From Gordionus sp. m RMFG-2023 (Eukaryota > Nematomorpha > Gordioida > Chordodea > Parachordodidae), in contig NC_088777.1 in the NCBI RefSeq assembly GCF_954871325.1, forward strand, positions 1,364,001-1,428,000: DNA of 64,000 bases, given 5' to 3'. The notes under the pieces were generated by a model. That model was not told where the DNA came from. It saw only the letters and a list, made by a program, of their open reading frames with translations, and ran no database searches. Made by a program: the position numbers and the translations under genes. Each line of letters begins with the position of its first letter. The stretch's first letter is position 1. Shown piece by piece: positions 58,554 to 64,000 of this stretch.

Positions 58554-60943
58554 TAAAATATTATTAAATGTTTTATTTTTATTTCCCATAATAATGGAAG
58601 CTATCAAATATGACAACGAATGAATTGGGGAACCGTTTTTTACCCCTCAAAAGGTTAATACCACCCGAGTTTCTTCCTAAGATTTCCATCCCAGAATGCG
58701 TTCTATCCATCGACGACGATATAGACATGTTGACGGTGGATGAATTGGAATTCGGGTTTCAAACTTGGAAGCAAATGCCCGATCATATAGTAGGGTTTCC
58801 TGGTAGGGTTCATTCCTTAGACCCTCTCAGGAATCATTATAGCTACGATTCAGAATGGAGGCCTAATATATCCATCATACTAACCGGAGCTGCTTTTTAT
58901 CATAGAGTAAAAAAAAACTATAAAAAAAACAAATTTAAATGCGTAATTTCTACCTTATTCCTAATCAGTTTGGGTTTTTTTTTTGTTTACGCGAAATTTC
59001 TAGTAAATAATTTTCTTGTAATTGACCATTTATTTTAAAAATTATTATTATTATTTATTATTATTATTTATTATTATTATTTATTATTATCATTTATTAT
59101 TATTATTTATTATTATTATTTATTATTATCATTTATTATTATCATTTATTATTATTATTTATTATCTATCTTTTTAGCATTTCCATCATTTGTACACTTA
59201 CCTTATGCCGGAAAAACCTAGGAGATTCGTCAATAATCATTTCAATTGCGAAGATCTCGCAATGAATTTTTTGATCGCGGACATATCTGGCAACCCGCCT
59301 ATTAAAGTTTGTTTTCTCATCAAACACATTTATAACAAAAAATTAAAACTAATTATACCCTCGAATTTGTTTTTTTTTGTGTTTTTTTTTGTTTTTTAAA
59401 CAATTAATGAAAAGATTCCTTATAAAATTAGAATATCGTTAAATTTCTTATTTTTGAATATTATTTTTTGATATATATAATAAGAAATAGGATATTTCTG
59501 TTGTTTCTCAGTATATTTTGTTATTTTTACAACCTTAAATCATTGTTAGTGCATTTTCTTTAATATTGCAGATATAAAAAGACCAATTCTATGATTTTTA
59601 GAAAATTTTATAATGAACTTTTGAACAAATGATTTATATATGTTAGCATCAATGTGTTCTAGCAGGTATAAAAGGATCCACTTTATTAGAAACAAGAACT
59701 TTTTTGAACAAATGATTTATATATGTTAGCATCAATGTGTTCTAGCAAGTATAAAAGGATCCACTTTATTAGAAACAAGAACTTTTAAACCAGTAATGTA
59801 TATATGTTAGCGTAAATTTGTTCTTCTTTTCTCAGTCATCATGTTATTTTTGCAAATCTTAGATCTTTATTAGAGCATTTTCTTTAATATTGCAGATACT
59901 TTATGATTTTTAGAATATTTTTTCTTAAACGTTTGAATTAATGATGTATATATATGTTAGCGCCGATGTGTTTTTATCGGTTCAACTTTTTTTTAAATCT
60001 AATTTTATCGGAAATGTATTATGGCATAGCATGTTTGGAGTACCTATCCTATGAATTCTACATAATTATGCCGTTAACCTTTGAGTCATTTATCATTTAT
60101 GTAAAAAGATAATCTAAGGAAAAAATTATTATAAATTATATTAAGTTAAAATGTTCACGGCGAAAGTGTACTGATTATTTATAGGGTAGATATTTCGAAA
60201 CATGACAGATGTCATTTCAGGTAAAATTGGATTTTTTATAAAAAAATCTTAAAAAAAAAAGCACTCAAAAAAGTGATATAAAGTCAAAAAAAAATAGCAA
60301 ATTGCCCGAAAAAAAACATATTTAACGCTAACATATATACTTATTAGATTGGCGAGATTAATTAATTAAAGATGATTCATATGTATCTACACTAAATGCG
60401 TTTAATTAATGAATGGTCAATCTATTAGTATTTAGCATATATGCATCATAAGAGATATACTGAGAAAAACACACACATATTGAAGTTAACATATGATGTA
60501 TAATCACGTGACTTAAAAGTCGAAATAGCTCGACAATGGCAATGCGCTGCTGTTAAATGAGACCACCGCATCGCTCTTAATGTAACCCGCATCGCGGTAT
60601 AACAAAATTTATGCCATGTGTCGCGCGAATTTATTCCTTATATTATTTTTATTTTTTTTAAAACAAAATTTTATTATTTATACACGTTTAGGTAACTTCG
60701 AGGCAAAAATTCGTGAATTCTAAAGTTTCTAAGGAAACTGGCTTATCCAAGAAAAACTATCAGCATAAGGATATCAGAAGTTATTGCCTCAACTTATTCA
60801 CTCAGCATTTCGGACATAGAATGCCACTGAAGACCGTAGAATTTCGCTTCGACCCCGTGTTGTTTAAAGTAAAATCCACTGGGAAAGATGTCAAATCGAA
60901 CAAGAAAACTGTTCCCTTATTTCCGAATGTTGGCCAACTCTGA
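44424..60943 (+). CDS. EXT2-like exostosin, copy B (ten exons)
   Basis: Model: 44424-44921, 48542-48795, 49539-49871, 55648-55840, 56892-57031, 57114-57363, 58116-58373, 58601-58906, 59178-59306, 60692-60943 (871 codons with stop; 870 aa). Exon sizes equal those of copy A except exons 1, 2 and 10, which differ by whole codons. The frame is intact throughout and the DDD motif (about 680-682) and all GT47/GT64 blocks are kept, so the copy looks functional. The exception is the exon 3 donor, which must be GC (AAAAG|GCATGT) to stay in frame. Intron 3 is 5.8 kb because of a MULE-like element with a nested LINE. Expected role as copy A: Golgi heparan-sulfate chain elongation. Confidence 0.83.
46372..46536. 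repeat. TCTTC microsatellite in intron 1, copy B
   Basis: (TCTTC)n with CTT-rich interruptions. Arg/Glu/Lys-rich frames on the - strand are artefacts. Confidence 0.93.
47005..47250 (-). repeat. Dispersed repeat, inverted copy of 16335-16560
   Basis: It shares CAACCTGCGTAAACC-, GGTTGATGTCAGGAAAG- and GAGGGAAAACTGGCC-type runs with the reverse complement of the copy in the AKNA-like gene. Family unknown; may be a short LINE-derived piece. Confidence 0.5.
48132..48313. repeat. Foldback MITE, AGTGTTGTTAAACGG family, intron 1 of copy B
   Basis: Left tip AGTGTTGTTATAACGGC; right tip GAACCATTTAACAACACT. Copy A intron 1 has its own member at 26349-26578. They may be the same ancestral insertion or separate events. 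Confidence 0.6.
48542..48795 (+). CDS. EXT2-like copy B, exon 2
   Basis: Residues 167-251 (ISIDSDKEMM through FLESLSSWRLR). Acceptor GTGTTTAAAG; donor CTGAG|GTATTA, phase 2. It is three bases longer than copy A, in frame, and the methionine at 48530 lies in the intron. Confidence 0.8.
49315..49457. repeat. GACCC array repeat in intron 2, copy B
   Basis: About twenty GACCC/GACTC pentamers in tandem, ending in TTGCAAATCTCTAG, the common end of the GGCCCG-type family. Absent from intron 2 of copy A. Confidence 0.75.
49539..49871 (+). CDS. EXT2-like copy B, exon 3 with GC donor
   Basis: Residues 251-362, starting at NTPHLNWLIFTSIPK, upstream of the internal methionine at 49588. It is the same length as copy A (333 bases) only if it ends at AAAAG|GCATGT. 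The nearest GT (49876) would shift the frame. GC-AG introns are a known minority class; alternatively the splice is damaged. Confidence 0.72.
50765..51215 (-). pseudogene. LINE open-frame C-terminus, decayed
   Basis: Reading the - strand with frameshifts gives ETWAMKATHEAQIKK, then MRMIRL, RNYDGLGMVNRVINDDW, then RGPNVIAADN and KWKAYLGKSGRKEKKK. This follows the C-terminal pattern of RTE/Jockey-like LINE proteins ('ETWalka..e..l..aEmrMlR...'). A GAA-rich tract lies at the 3' end. It is different from the nested LINE at 52200-55170. Confidence 0.5.
51215..51700 (-). pseudogene. MULE-type transposase fragment, frameshifted
   Basis: The - strand copy matches the remnant at 29826-30194 of copy A (shared runs such as TGGGTGTTTATTCCC and TCTGGAAGAAATCGAGG). 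Several indels break the frame. The + strand frame at 51453-51710 is its shadow. Confidence 0.6.
51790..52015. repeat. Fragment of the foldback element
   Basis: It matches the right arm of 33623-36083 around 35640-35860 (AAGAATTATCAAAAATGA, then CCTTTTTTGAAAGGGAATTTTCC). A second short piece with TTTGATTGACAATTTTCC lies at 55209-55240, beyond the LINE. The LINE may therefore have inserted into a foldback copy. Confidence 0.5.
52200..55170 (-). mobile_element. Non-LTR retrotransposon with RLE-type C-terminus, dead
   Basis: A 3-kb - strand LINE, read from about 55.1 to 52.2 kb. The order is N-terminal zinc-finger-like module, reverse transcriptase, C-terminal Cys/His module, then a restriction-like endonuclease domain. 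Several frameshifts and one in-frame TAA break it. It has no visible poly-A tail or target duplication, and it sits inside the MULE-like element. Confidence 0.75.
52227..55039 (-). pseudogene. LINE polyprotein: zinc finger, reverse transcriptase, RLE
   Basis: N-terminal CPSC...HG...C module at about 54.9 kb. Reverse transcriptase 54.5-53.35 kb: HGLDGIRPISL, LVKIDFSNAYNTLSR, QGDPLGSLLFSLGI and active site AWYIDDEIL (YIDD; many relatives have YLDD or FADD). Then a Cys-His module (HSLHCRSCNGRFIRHKQCN) and KRPDGIS, LLVWDYSCIDP, as in PD-(D/E)XK-like endonucleases of R2-type LINEs. Frame breaks lie near 54.75, 54.51, 53.83 and 53.35 kb. A TAA at 52572-52574 replaces a sense codon between KRPDGIS and IPWRRGQLLV. 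Clade within RLE-type LINEs not assigned. Confidence 0.75.
55648..55840 (+). CDS. EXT2-like copy B, exon 4
   Basis: Residues 362-426. Same acceptor (GTCGTCTTAG) and donor (AAG|GTTCGC) as copy A, same length, about four residue changes (for example FRGTKKFKNDIHRSK). It is the first of the exons that are much more alike between copies than exons 1-3. It has no long open frame of its own. Confidence 0.8.
56892..57031 (+). CDS. EXT2-like copy B, exon 5: GT47 signature
   Basis: Residues 427-473; differs from copy A by a Tyr-to-Phe change in WSDFILPF and an Arg at the junction. Acceptor TTTTTTTTTCAG; donor AG|GTTATA, phase 2. Confidence 0.88.
57114..57363 (+). CDS. EXT2-like copy B, exon 6
   Basis: Residues 473-556; nearly identical to copy A (one Thr-to-Phe change in DQRFNPKPK). 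Donor AAT|GTTAAA, phase 0. The open frames downstream of it differ from copy A, confirming the exon end. Confidence 0.87.
58116..58373 (+). CDS. EXT2-like copy B, exon 7
   Basis: Residues 557-642; about eight substitutions against copy A over 86 residues, several charge-changing (WKSC, IRKLL). Acceptor TTGGGACAG; donor ATG|GTATTC. Confidence 0.86.
58508..58553. repeat. TTTC microsatellite in intron 7, copy B
   Basis: Shorter allele of the array at 33093-33153. Confidence 0.9.
58601..58906 (+). CDS. EXT2-like copy B, exon 8: DDD motif
   Basis: Residues 643-744; DDD motif and GAAFYHR kept. Changes from copy A are few and mostly conservative (EWRPNISIILTG). Donor AGA|GTAAAA. The intron after it is short, without the foldback element of copy A. 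Confidence 0.92.
59038..59163. repeat. TTATTATTATTTA array in intron 8, copy B
   Basis: Degenerate ATT array of about 126 bp made of 13-bp and similar units, filling most of this short intron. Confidence 0.88.
59178..59306 (+). CDS. EXT2-like copy B, exon 9
   Basis: Residues 745-787: HFHHLYTYLMPEKP and NCEDLAMNFLIAD. Acceptor ATCTATCTTTTTAG; donor AAA|GTTTGT, phase 0. Confidence 0.9.
59636..59792. repeat. Local duplication in intron 9, copy B
   Basis: A segment of about 83 bp with ATGATTTATATATGTTAGC, ATCAATGTGTTCTAGCA and GTATAAAAGGATCCACTTTA occurs twice in tandem. Copy A has a single related stretch near 37095. Confidence 0.75.
60692..60943 (+). CDS. EXT2-like copy B, exon 10: C-terminus
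   Basis: Residues 788-870, one codon longer than copy A (KVKSTGKDVKSNKK). Ends FPNVGQL. The methionine at 60713 is not in the copy A exon and is not a start. Confidence 0.88.
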   Translation, partial: VTSRQKFVNSKVSKETGLSKKNYQHKDIRSYCLNLFTQHFGHRMPLKTVEFRFDPVLFKVKSTGKDVKSNKKTVPLFPNVGQL

Positions 60944-61782
60944 ATATATTTATTGTCCATTTTTATGGAGTTTTTTGGTACGCCGAGATGTTCAGTTGCA
61001 GATCAATGGTCGATATATTTGACTTTATAAGTTTCAAATAATTGTGAACATCATTATATAAATTATTATTTTTTTAAATGCAAATTATATACTATGCAAT
61101 CCAGTATTTTCCAAAACCTTCCTTTTTTTTTGCATATAATTAATTTATTAAATTATTTTCGATCCCGGCAAATAAAATTTCAGCGCACATTTTTAATTGT
61201 TTCCGGAATTTTACGTTAGAATGTTCACATACCTTTTAACCGAGAGCCGTCTCTCGTTAAAGGTTACAAATAAATTGTCATTCGCGATAATGTTAATAAT
61301 TATATGGATAATATCATATTTTTATATATAAATAAACAAAATGCTTGTTTTGTCATTCTTTAAACCAAAGGATTGCATGTTAGTTCTTTAATTTTGATCA
61401 CTTGGAAAGGATTTCATCTATTTCGGAAGCCAATTTAAGGGGCTCCTAAAAGGAGTTACAAACTAATCATTTTTAAAAAAAAATTCATATTTACACTAGT
61501 ATTGTTAGCGGGTTATTATGAGCGGATTTTTACAAACGGCTAAATATTTTAGCCGTCTAGACCTTTGTTCCTGGTGTGAACAAAATCTTCAGAAGCCATT
61601 TAACGACACTAATTTTCACATGGTTGTCGCTATTACGCCATCTTATGGATATTAATTTATCAAAATTTATGATAATTAAAATTATTTTTTAAAAAAAGAT
61701 ACAACGGGTTATGAATCGATTGCTTAAATATAACACAACCCCCTACACCCTTTTATTATTCTTTAAAGACATTCAAATGTCA
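60944..61782. other. 3' flank of EXT2-like copy B, end of duplication
   Basis: It aligns with 38142-38880 plus 42998-43090. It includes the CCGAGAGCCGTCTCTCGTT hairpin motif (about 61236-61256) and a MITE (61498-61610) not seen in unit A. Confidence 0.55.
61498..61610. repeat. Foldback MITE, short copy of the AGTGTTGTTAAACGG family
   Basis: Left tip AGTATTGTTAGCGGG, right tip GCCATTTAACGACACT, with GGCTAAATATTTTAGCCG inside. 113 bp. Confidence 0.55.
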
Positions 61783-62455
61783 ATATATAGCTTATAATAA
61801 GTTCGCATATAAATTAAGCCTGACTTAAAAATTTATTTTAAAAAAATATATAAATATGTTAGCCATGGGACATCTTTATTTAAAATAGCAAATTGAAAAG
61901 GATTTCAAATATATAGATACATCTAATTTACCTTATTACTCAAAATTTAAATTTTTTTATATCGTTCCAAAAGTCAGAATCATTTTATTGATAAAATTTA
62001 AGTTTCGTGCCTAAGCGGCTAAAAAATATTAAATTGGGGGTATCCTACTTTGTAATAAATTATATTTTTTATAAATATACGTAAACTAGGCCCAAAAATC
62101 TCTCTTATTTTAGAAATACCCTAGTCAGGCCATAATACTTTAAATCGCGACTATTTTATATTGTAAATTATAATTAAATAAATTGAAATATATTTAAAGA
62201 TTGTTGGGTCCATGGAATCATATATATCACATTTATTTAGTTTTTCCATTTTATCATTTGTAAGGTTTTATGAAAAGAAAAATTTAAAGTATTTTATTAA
62301 ATTTATTCAAATAATAATCAGAATTAGTTTTTAGGTTTGAAATTGTAAATTTTAATAGTTATATTTCAATACTCTTTCTAGGTATTGAACGAAAAATAAT
62401 CTTCACTTATCATTTTAAGAATAAAGATGGTTTCAAAAATTTATTTGACCATCTC

Positions 62456-62598
62456 TATTGTAGTTATCAAGCTTTTAGCCTATAAAACTAGATTAAGCCT
62501 CAAGTTGAGTCTCAACTTAAAGATTGAGAATATTTTGGATAAATACATAGCTACGCTGTTTTATAGTTGACTAACGTTAGGTAATTTAACAACAATAG
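62456..62598 (-). repeat. Foldback repeat related to 7678-7890
   Basis: Reverse complement matches the 7678 copy (GTTAGTCAACTATAAAACAG, then AAGTTGAGACT). It has one rather than two internal units. Confidence 0.55.
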
Positions 62599-62748
62599 AT
62601 GTTAAATGATTACATATTTGATATTTTAGAATAGATATTTTCAAATAAGGAAATCGTATAATGTAGAATAATATTTTCTTTTAGATACAAATCGAAATTT
62701 TTTATAAATGCAATGCAAGGCCAATAAAAATTATTTTATAATTGGGAG

Positions 62749-62974
62749 TATAGTTGGGTAATGGCTAAATGCCGACTCAATCTTCAGGCGCCTGCCGGAA
62801 AAAATCTGCCAACATTAAGGCGTTTTAAATATTAGTATTTTCCAAATTTGCCTACTTTTTCAGAACACCCCAGAGGCCAAAGTGAGAGTTTTCGGTGAAA
62901 AACTTGATTTAGCCGAAATTTTAGTCGGGTAAAAATAGGCTTAAACGGCTAAAAATAGTAATTATCCAACTATA
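62749..62974. repeat. MITE-like foldback repeat, TATAGTTGGGTAAT tips
   Basis: Left TATAGTTGGGTAATGGCTAA and right AGTAATTATCCAACTATA are inverted partners, 226 bp, no coding. It is the only copy of this family that I noticed. Confidence 0.6.
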
Positions 62975-63821
62975 ATTGAGGGGACGTGAAATCGGTATAC
63001 CTCTGTAAAGACACTGACAATTATATAGCGTGGGGATGATGTTATTATTTTGTATTGCCGGGTTTTCGAGAGAAAAAAAAATGGAAGAAACAAAAACAAC
63101 ATATTAAAATTTATTTATAGACATGATTACATACATACTGCTCACTAAACTATAAAAAAACAAGATAATTTCAAAAAATAAAACTATTAGCCATAAGGTA
63201 TTTAAAAACACCCCATGACCTTAGTAGCTCCTGTATCCCAATAACATTGTAATTTCTTTATTTCCCACATTAATTCTCACACGTGGACATTCATTATGAT
63301 AAATAAATAGACCCGGCAATAGCCATAGTTTTTTCAAAACTACCATTAATTAACCATGACCGTTTTTAAGCTCAAGACATTTTTGTTGACTTGACTCATA
63401 ATCGACTTAGCTCCAATCTTACCCGTTTCCCTAACCCACAGCTTTGACACATTAATTATTATATATTTTTTTTAAATATATAAATCCTTCGATTACAACG
63501 TTGTCGAGAAATATGAAATTTGTCTACGAAAAAGATAAAAACAATATACACAACGATTTTTAAAAAGTTCCAATAATTTATCGATCACGTAAAAATATTG
63601 CGAAACTTTAATAAAAAATTTTAAAAAAAATTAATCTAATTTTTATTTGCAATCAATTTTAACTTTATCTTGCTTTCAAAAAGTCTTCGAAAGCAAAAAA
63701 AAACAAAAAATGACTATAAATTTGTTAAATAAAAAATGATGTTTGGGAAAAGGAAAATTGAAAGGAGTATTATTCAATCATTTCGTAAGGTGTAAATGGT
63801 TCAAATGTTTTTTTTAAGTGA

Positions 63822-63938
63822 TCATTGTTTTTCCTCTTTCTTCCCTTCCTGTTGCGATTCGGTCCCGGAATCGCTGCCACTTGTGCCGCTCGAACTATCC
63901 GAGGGAGGGGATTGTTTGCTTTCTTTCTCTTGAGCCAT
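63822..63938 (-). CDS. Possible small or terminal coding segment, Ser/Glu-rich
   Basis: On the - strand a 38-codon frame begins MAQEKESKQSPPSDSSSGTS and ends GKKEEKQ-stop. It is far richer in G+C than the flanks, like the exons elsewhere in the window. TAG precedes the ATG, so it may follow a splice acceptor and be the last exon of a gene whose start is beyond the right edge. Low complexity makes its identity unclear; I do not recognise it. Confidence 0.35.
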   Translation of the reverse strand: MAQEKESKQSPPSDSSSGTSGSDSGTESQQEGKKEEKQ

Positions 63939-64000
63939 CTATTTTCCGCGTGTATAATAACAAGTATATTTGGTAATAATTAGGAATATTCAAAAACAAA

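Larger units (their letters stand above)
43091..61782 (+). other. Segmental duplication, unit B
   Basis: This is the second direct unit. It is colinear with unit A from the upstream flank through the ten EXT2 exons to the shared 3' flank (CGAGAGCCGTCTCTCGTT, then TATTACGCCATCTTATGGAT). It lacks the hAT-like element of unit A, so it preserves that empty site at about 61690. It carries its own 5-kb insertion at 50335-55333. Beyond 61782 the similarity stops. Confidence 0.8.
61783..63800. other. Non-coding right flank with foldback repeats
   Basis: No exon-like sequence. Two foldback repeats (62456-62598 and 62749-62974) are listed separately. Confidence 0.45.

Overview
This looks like nuclear DNA from an invertebrate animal. 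The sequence is strongly AT-rich and intron-dense. It carries many homopolymer runs, TTTC, TCTTC and ATT microsatellites, and decayed transposons of several classes. Two genes encode an EXT2-type exostosin, a glycosyltransferase of animal heparan-sulfate synthesis, which argues for a metazoan. I cannot name the phylum. Exons stand out because they are much richer in G+C than the introns around them.

Layout. (1) 1-8.9 kb: no convincing gene. It holds a decayed hAT transposon with perfect 8-bp target duplications (5574-6586), small foldback repeats and GGCCCG-rich repeats. (2) 8.99-18.59 kb, + strand: a large gene that I reconstruct as at least five exons with consistent splice phases, about 1,448 aa, weakly resembling the centrosomal/AT-hook protein AKNA. 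A possible extra 3' exon lies at 19628-19774. (3) 19.9-22.6 kb: a small hAT-like element, foldback repeats and a 52-bp tandem repeat. (4) About 22.6-43.09 kb and 43.09-61.78 kb: a direct tandem duplication. Each unit carries a complete ten-exon EXT2-like gene on the + strand (copy A 24497-38141, 873 aa; copy B 44424-60943, 870 aa). Exon borders and phases correspond one to one. (5) 61.8-64 kb: mostly empty, with foldback repeats and a possible 38-codon reading frame on the - strand at the right edge.

The two EXT2 copies serve as internal controls for each other. Where one has an insertion, the other often shows the empty site. This dates a MULE-like element plus nested LINE in intron 3 of copy B, another MULE-like element in intron 4 of copy A, a large foldback element in intron 8 of copy A, and a 4.1-kb hAT-like element between the genes, all after the duplication. 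Both copies have open frames across all ten exons and keep the DDD metal-binding motif of the C-terminal GT64 domain. Copy B needs a GC-AG intron at one junction to stay in frame. No tRNA, rRNA, CRISPR array, operon or bacterial feature was seen. Splice sites, starts and ends come from reading frame, phase, GT-AG rules and comparison of the two copies; there is no transcript evidence.
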